In this document: positions 36,549 through 46,302 of the stretch, piece by piece
Numbering within the stretch: the first letter of the stretch is position 1
How the letters are laid out: the number at the start of each line of letters is the position of its first letter
From: Oceanospirillum sp964342385
GTDB taxonomy: Bacteria; Pseudomonadota; Gammaproteobacteria; Pseudomonadales; Halomonadaceae
DNA: 64,000 nt
Direction: 5' to 3'
Assembly: GCA_964342385.1 (NCBI GenBank)
Contig: CAYFGP010000015.1
Span: 1 to 64,000, forward strand
Notes under the pieces: model-generated
Databases searched by the model: none
Seen by the model: only the letters and a program-made list of their open reading frames with translations
What the model was told of the DNA's origin: nothing
Translations under genes and position numbers: made by a program

Positions 36549-36643
36549 TTTAATCTTCCTTAAAATTCATTCCTACCTCAGCTTTAGCATCGCCGGTTTA
36601 CAGTGGACATCACCAGTGAAAACAGGAACTTAAGGAGACAGCA

Positions 36644-37606
36644 ATTAACCCGCTTTTTGTAAAGGGCCCTGCTTTAGGGCTGAGACTGTTATTGTGCCTG
36701 ATTTTGTCTCTGGCACTGATGTTTGCTGACTATCGCTATCAGCACATGGATCGTGTGCGCTCAGTATTGGCGGTTGCCGTCACACCACTGCAATGGGCGG
36801 TGGATCTACCGACCCAGCTCTGGTCCTGGGGTGCCACTGTTTTTGCCGATCGAAACCAGTTGTTGGATGAGAATGCCCTGCTAAAAGCTCAGGCATTGCA
36901 ACTGTCCAGCAAAAACCAGCGTATGGCCTACCTGATTGCAGAAAACCTGCGTTTACGTGAACTTCTTAATGGACAGAAACCCTATAAAGATCAATTCCTG
37001 CTTGGCGAAGTGATTGGCCTGGACTCCGATGCGTTTGTGCATCAGGTTCTGATCAATCGTGGTCGTGATGATGGTGTCTACGAAGGCCAGGCGGTGGTGG
37101 ATGCTTTGGGTCTTGTCGGCCAGGTGATTTCGGTCAGTACTTATACCAGTCGTGTCCTTCTGATTGCTGATACTGCCCATGCAGTGCCTGTAAGTGTTAA
37201 CCGTAACGGTTTCCGTGCGGTAGCGCTGGGTTCCGGCGGTATGGAGCTGTTGCAATTAAGTCATGTGCCGGATACGGCGGATATTCGCCAGGGTGATCTC
37301 TTGGTGACGTCAGGCTTGGGTGGTCGTTTTCCTGCAGGATACCCTGTAGCTGAGGTGATGGAAGTAACTCATCGTCCCGGTAAACCTTTTGCTGAAGTGA
37401 ACGCACGGCCTCTGGCGCAGCTGGAGCGCAGCCGTTATGTGCTGTTGCTCAATCCTAAAGAACAGGATACAAAAGGTTTGAAGGCTGAGGATTCCGGCAC
37501 TGCAGAAACGTTATCAGAAGAATCAGATCAGGCTGGAGAATCAAACAGTGCCCAGTCTGGTCGTGATACAGCTAAGCAGAGTGCTGCAGAAAAGCAGGGT
37601 GGTTGA
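36644..37606 (+). CDS. mreC: Rod-shape-determining protein MreC (apparent ATT start)
   Basis: A bitopic inner-membrane protein of the elongasome that links MreB to PBP2. The 320 residues comprise a short cytoplasmic N-terminus, a membrane segment (about 13-31), a coiled coil (about 70-115) and a two-beta-barrel periplasmic domain (about 120-270), ending in a Glu/Ser-rich tail. The N-terminus NPLFVKGPALGLRLL matches family starts of the type KPLF-KGPSLG-RLL only if translation begins at ATT (36644), six bases after AAGGAG. The frame has a stop at 36617 and no ATG or GTG before the membrane segment; the first TTG (36692) lies inside it. Confidence 0.9.
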   Translation: MNPLFVKGPALGLRLLLCLILSLALMFADYRYQHMDRVRSVLAVAVTPLQWAVDLPTQLWSWGATVFADRNQLLDENALLKAQALQLSSKNQRMAYLIAENLRLRELLNGQKPYKDQFLLGEVIGLDSDAFVHQVLINRGRDDGVYEGQAVVDALGLVGQVISVSTYTSRVLLIADTAHAVPVSVNRNGFRAVALGSGGMELLQLSHVPDTADIRQGDLLVTSGLGGRFPAGYPVAEVMEVTHRPGKPFAEVNARPLAQLERSRYVLLLNPKEQDTKGLKAEDSGTAETLSEESDQAGESNSAQSGRDTAKQSAAEKQGG

Positions 37607-37609
37607 TTT

Positions 37610-38074
37610 ATGTTTTTGATATTACTGACTTTTCTGATTGCCCTGCTACTGGCGGCTATGCCTTTGCCAGGTAGTCTGCTCTGGTTTCAGCCTGAGTGGG
37701 TTTATATGGTGTTGATCTATTGGTGTATGGCCTTACCCCATCGTGTAGGGGTGGTGAGTGGTTTTTTCCTTGGATTAAGTGTTGATCTTTTGGAGGGCAC
37801 TCTATTGGGCCAGAATGCGCTAACGTGCTCTGTAGTGGCTTATTTAGCGCTATTGTTATATCAAAGGTTAAGGAATTATGGTGCCTGGCAGCAGGCGATG
37901 ATGGTTGGGGTGCTGATCGGTATCAGCTTGATGATCTCTCAGTGGATTCAGAATCTGACCAGTGTGGCTGCGGATACCGTGGCATTTTTGTTACCTGCGC
38001 TGACCAGTACCATTTTATGGCCATGGTTTTTTATTGCGATGCGTACATTACGCCGTCGTTTCCAGATCCGTTAA
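37610..38074 (+). CDS. mreD: Rod-shape-determining protein MreD
   Basis: A small inner-membrane elongasome protein, 154 residues with about five membrane segments. The start LILLTFLIALLLAAMPLP and the central GLSVDLLEGTLLGQNAL are family-typical. It begins three bases after the mreC stop, so both are on one transcript. Known partners are MreC and RodA/PBP2; it has no known enzymatic role. Confidence 0.93.
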   Translation: MFLILLTFLIALLLAAMPLPGSLLWFQPEWVYMVLIYWCMALPHRVGVVSGFFLGLSVDLLEGTLLGQNALTCSVVAYLALLLYQRLRNYGAWQQAMMVGVLIGISLMISQWIQNLTSVAADTVAFLLPALTSTILWPWFFIAMRTLRRRFQIR

Positions 38075-38154
38075 GCAGATCTGTTATGCTGTTTTAATTA
38101 GACAAACTCTGTTGAGATAAAGGTTTATTGATACAGAAACTTTAGGGAGTAAGT

Positions 38155-38745
38155 GTGAGTAATCCTGTTGACCTGTGTTTAGCCTCTGCCTCGCCACGCC
38201 GTAAGGCACTGCTGGAACAGATTGGTTTGTCCTGTTTGCAATACCCGGTTGATCTGGATGAAACACCTTTACCCGAAGAGAGTGCGCAAGCTTATGTGTT
38301 GCGCCTGGCCGAAGATAAGGCTCGGGCGGGGATGGTACGCTCGGGAACTGAACTGCCGGTATTAGGTTCAGATACCTCTGTGGTGTATCAAGGCCAGATC
38401 CTGGGCAAGCCCAGAGATGAGACGCACTGTGTTGAGATGTTAATGCAGTTGTCTGGTCGGACTCATCAGGTGATGACAGGGGTCGCTGTGTGTCAAGGGA
38501 ATCAGATGCACTCGCTATTAAGCATCACAGAAGTGACATTTCGTACATTAAGTGAGCAGGAGTGCTGTCAATACTGGCACACAGGTGAGCCGGCAGATAA
38601 AGCCGGAGGTTATGGTATTCAGGGGCTGGCAGCGGTGTTTGTCGAGTCCGTATCTGGCAGTTACAGCAATGTAGTGGGTTTACCGTTATTTGAAACCGCT
38701 GAACTGTTAAAAAAATATGATATTCAGATACTTGAGCGTTCATAA
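38155..38745 (+). CDS. maf: Maf-family nucleotide pyrophosphatase (YhdE)
   Basis: A cytoplasmic house-cleaning nucleotide pyrophosphatase of the Maf/YhdE group, which acts on dTTP and UTP. The 196 residues contain LASASPRRKALLEQIGL, the catalytic VLGSDTSVV, LGKPRD, and DKAGGYGIQGLAAVFV near the end. The start is GTG at 38155, five bases after GGGAG. It is 80 bp after mreD and precedes rng, as in E. coli. Confidence 0.95.
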   Translation: MSNPVDLCLASASPRRKALLEQIGLSCLQYPVDLDETPLPEESAQAYVLRLAEDKARAGMVRSGTELPVLGSDTSVVYQGQILGKPRDETHCVEMLMQLSGRTHQVMTGVAVCQGNQMHSLLSITEVTFRTLSEQECCQYWHTGEPADKAGGYGIQGLAAVFVESVSGSYSNVVGLPLFETAELLKKYDIQILERS

Positions 38746-38793
38746 ACTGCTTCATCCGTTCAAGTAGTGTTCTTTATCGCAGGGGGAAGGGCG

Positions 38794-40272
38794 ATGAGTG
38801 AAGAGATTCTGATTAATATTACGCCGATGGAAACCCGTGTTGCGGTCGTAGAAAACGGTGTATTGCAGGAAGTTTATATTGAAAGAACCCGCCGTCGTGG
38901 CATTGTGGGTAATATCTATAAAGGCAAGGTAGTACGGGTATTACCGGGTATGCAGGCCGCTTTTGTTGATATTGGTCTGGAGCGAGCAGCGTTTATCCAT
39001 GCTGCTGATGTGACGCCACCGAGTCGGGGGAATCATCAGGGCGGTTCTGATGTAGAAAGTATCAGTGCTCTGTTGAGAGAAGGTCAGTCCTTGATTGTTC
39101 AGGTCACTAAGGAGCCTATTGGTACGAAAGGCGCTCGACTAACCACGCATTTGTCAATTCCTTCCCGTTATCTAGTTTATATGCCGCATACGCCTCATAC
39201 CGGTGTTTCTCAGCGTATTGAGGATGAGGAAGAGCGGGATCGTTTGCGTAGTATTGTTGAGAATCGTCCTGAGCCGGAAAAGGGTAAAGGCGTTGAAGGC
39301 GGTTTTATTATCCGTACCGCGGCTGAAGGCTATGGTGAAGAAGAGATTCAGGCCGATGTGCATTTTCTGGAACGTCTGTGGCGTTCGGTAGAGCGACGCT
39401 GTAAGGAAGCGAAAGAGCGTACGGTGATCTATGAAGATCTGCCGCTGTTTATGCGTACCATGCGTGACTTTGTCCGTCCCGAAATTGAAAAGATCCGTAT
39501 CGATTCGAGAGAAAACTTCACCAAGTTAAAAGAGTTTGTGCAGGAGTTTGTGCCTTCTCTGGAACCTAGGGTCGAATATTATCCTGGTGAACGCCCTATC
39601 TTTGACCTATATGGGGTTGAGGATGAGATTCAGAAAGCGTTGGGGCGCAAGGTTCAGCTGAAGTCTGGTGGTTATCTGGTGGTGGATCAGACTGAAGCCA
39701 TGACTACGATAGATGTGAATACCGGTGCTTTTGTCGGCCACCGTAATCTGGAAGAAACCATCTTCAAGACGAACCTGGAAGCGGCCACGGCTATTGTGCG
39801 TCAACTGCGTCTGCGCAATCTGGGCGGCATTATTATTATCGACTTTATCGATATGGAAGATGCCGAACACCAGCGTCAGGTTTTACGTCTGTTAGAAAAA
39901 AATCTGGAAAGGGATCATGCCAAAACCAAGCTGACCGGTGTGACAGAGTTGGGTTTGGTGCAGATGACTCGTAAGCGTACCCGGGAAAGTTTGGAGCAGG
40001 TGATGTGTGAACCTTGTCCAACCTGTGAAGCGCGAGGCACCATTAAAACCCCTGAAACCGTGTGTTACGAGATCTTCCGTGAGATTCTGCGTGAGGAGCG
40101 AGCTTACGGCTCAAAGACCTATCTGGTATTAGCTTCTCAGCCTGTTGTGGATCGTTTGTTAGATGAGGAATCTGCCAGCGTGGCGGATCTGGAACTGTTT
40201 ATTAATAAAACCATTAAGTTCCAGGTAGAAACCATGTACAGCCAAGAGCAGTTTGATGTTGTACTGCTATAA
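38794..40272 (+). CDS. rng: Ribonuclease G
   Basis: A single-strand-specific endoribonuclease of the RNase E/G family that matures the 16S rRNA 5' end and degrades some mRNAs. The 492 residues start at the ATG at 38794, preceded by GGGGAAGG. An N-terminal S1 domain (about 35-125) has RRRGIVGNIYKGKVVRVLPGMQ-type sequence. The catalytic core has the metal ligands in DVNTGAFVG and IIIDFIDM. The zinc-link motif CEPCPTC is near 411-417. The long scaffold tail of RNase E is absent. Confidence 0.96.
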   Translation: MSEEILINITPMETRVAVVENGVLQEVYIERTRRRGIVGNIYKGKVVRVLPGMQAAFVDIGLERAAFIHAADVTPPSRGNHQGGSDVESISALLREGQSLIVQVTKEPIGTKGARLTTHLSIPSRYLVYMPHTPHTGVSQRIEDEEERDRLRSIVENRPEPEKGKGVEGGFIIRTAAEGYGEEEIQADVHFLERLWRSVERRCKEAKERTVIYEDLPLFMRTMRDFVRPEIEKIRIDSRENFTKLKEFVQEFVPSLEPRVEYYPGERPIFDLYGVEDEIQKALGRKVQLKSGGYLVVDQTEAMTTIDVNTGAFVGHRNLEETIFKTNLEAATAIVRQLRLRNLGGIIIIDFIDMEDAEHQRQVLRLLEKNLERDHAKTKLTGVTELGLVQMTRKRTRESLEQVMCEPCPTCEARGTIKTPETVCYEIFREILREERAYGSKTYLVLASQPVVDRLLDEESASVADLELFINKTIKFQVETMYSQEQFDVVLL

Positions 40273-40296
40273 CACACACTGATACGGTCGATTTTG

Positions 40297-43200
40297 ATGT
40301 CGTCTCTGATCCGGCAGGTTTTTAACCACACCTTGATCTGGCTGGTATTGCCGTTAGTGGTGGTATTAGCGATCTATGTCAGTGTCGGCCGTTACTTCTT
40401 TCCTTTGTTGGAAAGCTATCGCGATGACGTTGTTCTGTGGGTGAACGATCGTTTACCCGTTGTCGTGCAGTTGGAACAGTTAAGTGGCGATTGGAATCGA
40501 TTTGATCCCTTTATCCAACTGGACAATATCTCGTTGTTTTCCCGCTATCAGCAGGTAGGCAAGCACGAGAATAGCCAGCCGGCCATTCAAGTAGAGCACT
40601 TCAGTCTTGAGCTGGATAGTTTATCTTCCTTTCGTTATCAGCAACCTGTCATTCGCCAGGCCGCCATTGAAGGCGTTACTCTTAGATTGCAGCAGCAGGA
40701 TGATATGTCCTGGATTCTCAAAGGTTGGGAGGATTTTCAATCTGAAGATGGCGATGGTATTGCAACCGCCAGTCAACAAGCCAAAGAGGATGTCAGTCAG
40801 CTTTCCCGCTTGCTCAGCTTCCTGATGCATCAGCAGCATTTAAAGATGGAATATGTCTGGTTAGAGCTGTTTGATCGCTATGGTCGTCAGTATCGCGCCT
40901 TTAGTAAGCGTATTGAAGCCCATGATTTAGGTGATGGTAGAAAAAGGCTGCAGGGGAGCTTGCAGTTGAATGCCGAGTCTGCAGAACAAGCCGGCTTTAT
41001 TCTGGAAGTGAGTGGTGATCCTTTTGATCAGTCAACTTTAGCACTGGATCTCTATTTGCAGGCTGACCCACAATCGTTGACCTCTTGGATCGAGAAGTTT
41101 GCTGATCTGTTGCCTGTTGGTCTGCCTAAATTTAATGCTGGGATTGAGTTATGGAGCCATTGGCAAGGTGGCAAACTGATGTCGTTGCAAGGTGAGGTCA
41201 CCGCTAAGGAAATTACTCTCTCCTACCAGCAGCGCCCCGATATTACGCTGACCGATCTGAATAGTGTGATTCATCTGGAGCGACAGCCGCTGAATAATTG
41301 GCAGCTGATCCTGGATCAGTTGGACTTTTCCTTGCAGGGGCAGCATTTTCCCATCGATCAATTGATTATTGATTCAGAGAAGGGTGGCAACCAGTTGAAG
41401 CTGCAATTGGCGGCGTTGGATCTGGGGGCGTTATATAGCGTGCTTAAGCAAGTACCAGAGCTGCCGGAAGAGGCCCAAGATGCACTGAATCGCCTTAAGC
41501 CCCGTGGACATCTGCGTAATCTGGTGGTGAGCTATTTTCAGTCTCAGCAGTCAGAAGCAATACAAGCACAGCAGCTGACAGAAGTTGAAAATCTGAAGGT
41601 TGAGGAGCAGAAGCCATTAGCAGACGCTCAGAATCCGTCGACTGAATCCCAAGATCCAAAACATAAAGCAGAGGCTGAGTCAGCAGATCGTCAGGCGGTT
41701 GCTGTCCGCCCAGGTGCCGAAGTGTCTACTCAACCAGAAATAACCTCTTCACCCTCGTCTACAACTTCCGATGCCTCCGATATTGCTAAAGGACCGACAA
41801 GCTCTGTAATTGTGACTGCTGAATTAGATCAGGTGTCTGTGGATGCCTACTATGGTGCGCCTGCGTTAACGAATGTCAGTGGTTTTTTGCAGACGGATCA
41901 GGATGAGGGTTTTATTCGTTTTGCCAGCGATAATTTTGCTATGGATTTCCCTCTTCTTTATCCACAGGGATGGCAATTTGAACATGCTGAGGGTCAGGTT
42001 GACTGGAGGGTTGGTAAAGCAGTGCGGGTTTTTGGGCAGGATCTGATGCTTAAGAAGGGCAGCAGTGAGGTCTTTGGTGAGTTTGATGTACTGCTGCATA
42101 ACACGCCCGAAGATGATCTGTTTTATCTGAATGTTGCAGTCAGGGATGTCCATGACCCGTTTGGTCTTACTTTGGTGCCAGAGCGTATTTTGCGCCCGGA
42201 GATTATGCAGTGGTTGAAACAGAGTATTCAGCAGGCTCACGTTAAGGAAGGTGGGTTTATCTATGATGGCAGTTTACTACTGAATGCAGAGAACCCCGTA
42301 AGAGCGGCTACAACCCATTTGATGTTGGATATTGATCAGGGGCAGCTGAAATTCTTACCCGAATGGCCTGCTGTAGAGGCTTTAACCGCTAAGCTGTTTG
42401 TGGATGGCACTGAGTTACGCTCAGAAGTCAGCTCTGCCCGTTATCTGGGTAATGAGGGGCTTTATGGTCAGGTTAATCTGGTCAATGATGACATCGGTGG
42501 CCGGGTGCAGACAAACCTTAAAGGCCAGTTGATTCCTGAGCAGGGCTGGCAGGTTTTCTCTCAAACACCGCTGCAAAAACTGGTGCCAGAAACGCTATTC
42601 GACTGGCAACTGAGCGGTAAAAAAATATGGCTGAATACCTGGCTGGATTTTCCTATTGATGGTCGGGAAGGTAATGGCTGGGTGAGGGTAAAAACACAGG
42701 GAAATAGCTTATTGATCCCTGAACTGGGCACCCCTTTGGATAATATTGATGCCGAAGTTGAGTATGATCTGGCCAAAGGCTTATCGGCGAAGCAGGGAAA
42801 AGCAGAGTTTTTAGCCGGGCCTGCTCAGTTTGATATTCATACCGATATGGAGCAGGGTACGGTTATGGTTGAGGGATTGGGGCAGGCCGAAGTAGATGCT
42901 CTAAGCCTTTGGCAGCCCATGCCTTTTTCACCCTGGTTATCTGGTACTGCACCTTATAATTTCTTTGTCAGACTGGATAAGGTAAGCCAGTTGCATCTGA
43001 TCAGTGAGCTACAAGGCGTGGAAGTGCGTATGCCGCCGCCTATGAGTAAAACTGCTGAGATGAGCACAGCGTTGGATGTGAACATGAGCTTTAGTGCTGA
43101 GGAGAATCGCTTTGCGGTGCAGTATGGTGATCATGTTAATGCCAAGGGGTTATGGCTAAGTGAGCAGAAGCAGAATACCGCCACACAGATAAAGAGCGAG

Positions 43201-44631
43201 CAAACAGTGGCCGCAGAAAATAGTTTTGCCGCGAATATCTGGCTAGGTGATCTGCCTAAACAAATGCTGGCTCCCAGTACGCTGACTGGTCGTACAGATA
43301 TCCACTTTCAACAAAACCAGATTAATGCTGAGTCCTGGATTGAGTTTATTAAAGCGGAGCAGGCTAGGGTTGAATTAGAGCAATCCGTTGTGCTTTCCAG
43401 TGCTGAATCGGCAGTGGATTCTGATCAAGCTGGGGTTGGTACAGATCCAGTTGTAGCAAGGAGCGAAAAGGAGAGCGGTAGGGCTAATTCGCAACAGATA
43501 TCGGGCCTGACTCGTTTCCATCTTGAGACTAAACAGCTGCGTTATGGCGATATGAAGCTCGAAAACTTTGTTTTGGATGCTGAGCAGGATCAGGAAGAAT
43601 ACAGTTTTCGTTTTGCCAGCCCTCAAATCCAGGGCGAGGCTAATATGACCGAACAATTGACCCGGATTGAGCTGGAACATCTGTTCTACGACAGTCCGGA
43701 AAATGAAGCGATTGTGGTACCTAAGCAAATAGTAGCTAAGCAAGTAGTACCTAAGCAAAAAGAAGATAGCGTGTTGGATCAGGTGTTTACCTCTCAGTGG
43801 CCAGACTTCGATCTCAAGATTAAAGATTTTCAGGTTAATCGTGTCGTGGGTAAGGGGCTGGATATTAGCTACCGTAGTAAGCAGGACAAGCGACAGCTAA
43901 CGTTAAATAGCATGACTCAGGGTAGTATTGGCTACAATGGTGTTTTGGATTGGTACGTCCCTGAAGATTCAAAGCTCAATGGTAAGATCCGTATCCCGCA
44001 ATCCACTTTAGTGTTTAATGTTCAAGGAGATGATCTGGCGGATGCCCAAAAAGCTTTTGCCATTAAACCTGTGATCAGCAGCCAAAAGGCTAAGGTCTCC
44101 TCTCGTTTGATATGGCCAGGTCTGCCCAATGAGTTAGCTGCAGATAAACTATCCGGTGATGTAACGATTCAGTTGGAGAAAGGTGAGTTTGAGCAAGTTT
44201 CTTCGGCACCTGCATTGCGCTTGATTTCATTGTTTAATTTTGGGGCGCTGGTTCGCCGCTTACAGCTGGATTTTTCCGATATGTCCGGTAAAGGCTTGTC
44301 ATATGATAAGGTCAGCGGCAGGGTGACTATACTGAATGGGCTAGGCACATTAAAAGAACCGCTTAAGGTAGACGGTTCTGCTACCAAGTTTGAGATGACA
44401 GGCAATATTGATTTTATAGATGAAACCTTAGAGCAGGATCTGATCGTGACGTTACCGGTTGCTGAAACCTTGCCCTTTGCCGCAGTGCTTGCCGGTGCGC
44501 CTCAGCTTGGCGGTACCATCTATATTGCACAGAAAGTATTAGGTAATTTGTTTGATAAATTTACCCGAGCCAGATACAGCGTTACAGGTGCTTGGGATAA
44601 CCCCAAAATTGAGCTGAAACGTGTATTTTAG
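40297..44631 (+). CDS. yhdP: YhdP family AsmA-like envelope protein
   Basis: A very large (1444-residue) inner-membrane-anchored protein of the YhdP/TIGR02099 family. In E. coli it bridges the periplasm and transports phospholipids to the outer membrane with TamB and YdbH. One N-terminal membrane segment (about 10-32) is followed by repeated beta-rich AsmA-type sequence and the conserved C-terminal domain (DVTIQLEKGEF, GALVRRLQLDFSDMSGKGLSYDKVSGR). It is longer than the E. coli protein (about 1266) because of polar low-complexity insertions near residues 414-505 and 1032-1068, plus a short VVPKQ repeat near 1141-1158. A TTG just upstream (40294) is also possible. Confidence 0.93.
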   Translation: MSSLIRQVFNHTLIWLVLPLVVVLAIYVSVGRYFFPLLESYRDDVVLWVNDRLPVVVQLEQLSGDWNRFDPFIQLDNISLFSRYQQVGKHENSQPAIQVEHFSLELDSLSSFRYQQPVIRQAAIEGVTLRLQQQDDMSWILKGWEDFQSEDGDGIATASQQAKEDVSQLSRLLSFLMHQQHLKMEYVWLELFDRYGRQYRAFSKRIEAHDLGDGRKRLQGSLQLNAESAEQAGFILEVSGDPFDQSTLALDLYLQADPQSLTSWIEKFADLLPVGLPKFNAGIELWSHWQGGKLMSLQGEVTAKEITLSYQQRPDITLTDLNSVIHLERQPLNNWQLILDQLDFSLQGQHFPIDQLIIDSEKGGNQLKLQLAALDLGALYSVLKQVPELPEEAQDALNRLKPRGHLRNLVVSYFQSQQSEAIQAQQLTEVENLKVEEQKPLADAQNPSTESQDPKHKAEAESADRQAVAVRPGAEVSTQPEITSSPSSTTSDASDIAKGPTSSVIVTAELDQVSVDAYYGAPALTNVSGFLQTDQDEGFIRFASDNFAMDFPLLYPQGWQFEHAEGQVDWRVGKAVRVFGQDLMLKKGSSEVFGEFDVLLHNTPEDDLFYLNVAVRDVHDPFGLTLVPERILRPEIMQWLKQSIQQAHVKEGGFIYDGSLLLNAENPVRAATTHLMLDIDQGQLKFLPEWPAVEALTAKLFVDGTELRSEVSSARYLGNEGLYGQVNLVNDDIGGRVQTNLKGQLIPEQGWQVFSQTPLQKLVPETLFDWQLSGKKIWLNTWLDFPIDGREGNGWVRVKTQGNSLLIPELGTPLDNIDAEVEYDLAKGLSAKQGKAEFLAGPAQFDIHTDMEQGTVMVEGLGQAEVDALSLWQPMPFSPWLSGTAPYNFFVRLDKVSQLHLISELQGVEVRMPPPMSKTAEMSTALDVNMSFSAEENRFAVQYGDHVNAKGLWLSEQKQNTATQIKSEQTVAAENSFAANIWLGDLPKQMLAPSTLTGRTDIHFQQNQINAESWIEFIKAEQARVELEQSVVLSSAESAVDSDQAGVGTDPVVARSEKESGRANSQQISGLTRFHLETKQLRYGDMKLENFVLDAEQDQEEYSFRFASPQIQGEANMTEQLTRIELEHLFYDSPENEAIVVPKQIVAKQVVPKQKEDSVLDQVFTSQWPDFDLKIKDFQVNRVVGKGLDISYRSKQDKRQLTLNSMTQGSIGYNGVLDWYVPEDSKLNGKIRIPQSTLVFNVQGDDLADAQKAFAIKPVISSQKAKVSSRLIWPGLPNELAADKLSGDVTIQLEKGEFEQVSSAPALRLISLFNFGALVRRLQLDFSDMSGKGLSYDKVSGRVTILNGLGTLKEPLKVDGSATKFEMTGNIDFIDETLEQDLIVTLPVAETLPFAAVLAGAPQLGGTIYIAQKVLGNLFDKFTRARYSVTGAWDNPKIELKRVF

Positions 44632-44645
44632 CCGTTAATAAGAGA

Positions 44646-46085
44646 ATGATTATGATAGAACAGGTTTCCCAGGAACTCTTGTTACCCGGTGACCTCGACC
44701 TTGAGCAAATGAATCACTTTTTAGCCAAGGCGATGGGGCCAGGAATTGATTTTGCGGACCTTTATTTTCAGCAGTCTATGCATGAAAGTTGGGTGCTGGA
44801 AGAGGGGATTGTGAAGGATGCCGCATATAGCGCAGATCGCGGTGTCGGTGTACGTTCAATCTCAGGAGAAAAAACGGGTTTTTCCTATAGTGGTGATATC
44901 TCTGCTCTAGCTATTGAGCAAGCGGCGATGGCTGCGCGCAGTATCGTGCGTCAGGGACAGGAAAAAAGCGTAGCAGCACTGAAGTCCGTGCCTTTTGAGC
45001 CTCTGTACCGTGCTGATAATCCCATTATGGCACTATCGGCTGATGAGAAGCTGGCTATTTTGCAGCAAGCGGATGAAATTGCCCGGGCAGCGGATCCGAG
45101 AGTAAAAGAGGTAACTGCTTCACTGTCAGCTAATTTTGAGCAGGTAATGGTTGTTGCCAGTGATGGCACTCTGGCGGCGGATATCCGACCTCTGGTGCGA
45201 GTTAATGTCAGTGTGATTGCAGAGCATAATGGTCGTCGTGAGCGTGGTTCATCCGGTGCAGGTGGGCGTTACTCGCTGAAAGCCTTGTTGGATAAGTCCT
45301 TGTCTGAATCGGTGGCAAAAGAAGCGGTGCGTCAGGCACTGGTGAATCTGGAAGCCGTTGAAGCACCGGCAGGTAATATGCCTGTGGTTTTAGGTGCAGG
45401 CTGGCCCGGTGTGTTGCTGCATGAAGCGGTAGGTCATGGTTTAGAGGGAGATTTTAACCGTAAGGGTAGCTCGGCTTTCTCTGGTCGTATTGGTGAGCAA
45501 GTCGCTTCTTCTCTTTGTACGATTGTGGATGATGGCACCCTGGCTGATCGCCGTGGTTCTCTGTCTGTGGATGATGAAGGGACACCGACTCAGAATACTA
45601 CGCTGATCGAGAACGGTAAGCTGGTCGGCTATATGCAGGATAAGATGAATGCCCGTTTGATGGGGCATGAAGTGACCGGTAATGGTCGTCGTGAGTCCTT
45701 TGCTCATCTGCCAATGCCACGTATGACTAATACCTATATGCTACCAGGTGAACATGATCCTGAGGAGCTGATTGCCAGTGTCAAAAATGGCATCTACGCT
45801 GTGAATTTTGGCGGTGGTCAGGTGGATATCACCTCCGGTAAGTTTGTCTTCTCTGCCAATGAAGCTTATCTGATTGAAGACGGTAAGATTACGGCTCCAG
45901 TGAAAGGCGCCACTCTGATTGGTAATGGTCCTGAAGCGATGCAGAAGGTGTCGATGGTCGGTAATGACCTGAAGCTGGATGATGGTGTCGGGGTTTGCGG
46001 TAAAGATGGTCAGAGTGTGCCAGTAGGGGTTGGTCAGCCATCGCTGAAACTGGATGAGCTTACCGTAGGTGGTACAGGCTCTTAA
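44646..46085 (+). CDS. tldD: Metalloprotease subunit TldD
   Basis: The catalytic subunit of the TldD/TldE (PmbA) zinc protease, which unfolds and degrades peptides such as microcin B17 leader and CcdA. The 479 residues are normal. The metal motif HEAVGH lies in LLHEAVGHGLEGDFNRKGSSAF, and GGGQVDITSGKFVFSANEAY and the C-terminal GVGVCGKDGQSVPVGVGQP are conserved. It lies 14 bp after yhdP. A second in-frame ATG at 44652 is possible. Its partner pmbA is 828 bp downstream, beyond yjgA. Confidence 0.96.
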   Translation: MIMIEQVSQELLLPGDLDLEQMNHFLAKAMGPGIDFADLYFQQSMHESWVLEEGIVKDAAYSADRGVGVRSISGEKTGFSYSGDISALAIEQAAMAARSIVRQGQEKSVAALKSVPFEPLYRADNPIMALSADEKLAILQQADEIARAADPRVKEVTASLSANFEQVMVVASDGTLAADIRPLVRVNVSVIAEHNGRRERGSSGAGGRYSLKALLDKSLSESVAKEAVRQALVNLEAVEAPAGNMPVVLGAGWPGVLLHEAVGHGLEGDFNRKGSSAFSGRIGEQVASSLCTIVDDGTLADRRGSLSVDDEGTPTQNTTLIENGKLVGYMQDKMNARLMGHEVTGNGRRESFAHLPMPRMTNTYMLPGEHDPEELIASVKNGIYAVNFGGGQVDITSGKFVFSANEAYLIEDGKITAPVKGATLIGNGPEAMQKVSMVGNDLKLDDGVGVCGKDGQSVPVGVGQPSLKLDELTVGGTGS

Positions 46086-46235
46086 GCCTTGTCGTGCTAT
46101 CGAGAGTAAAGGGATGCCGGTAGAGAGTTGTGTTTGAGGAGTTGGCGCTGATGGCAGAGGTGAAAAAACACTGTGGCTAGTCGATGGGGTGAATCCTGTA
46201 CTGACTCTGGCTGCAAGCCTGGTTTTAAGCAAAAC

Positions 46236-46271
46236 AACCGGGGCAGTGGTTACTGCCGGCCGGTTTCTTTT
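46236..46271. terminator. Bidirectional terminator between tldD and yjgA
   Basis: GGCAGT-GGTT-ACTGCC, extended across a two-base bulge by AACCGG/CCGGTT, with TTTCTTTT to the right and AAAAC to the left. tldD and yjgA converge here. Confidence 0.85.
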
Positions 46272-46302
46272 GTGCGCTTAGGTATCTTAAACACAGGCTT
46301 GC

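Noticed and set aside
46131..46181. Tiny frame (16 codons) between tldD and yjgA with GAGGAG inside
   Set aside because: Too short to support; GAGGAG is explained by chance and no conservation can be judged.
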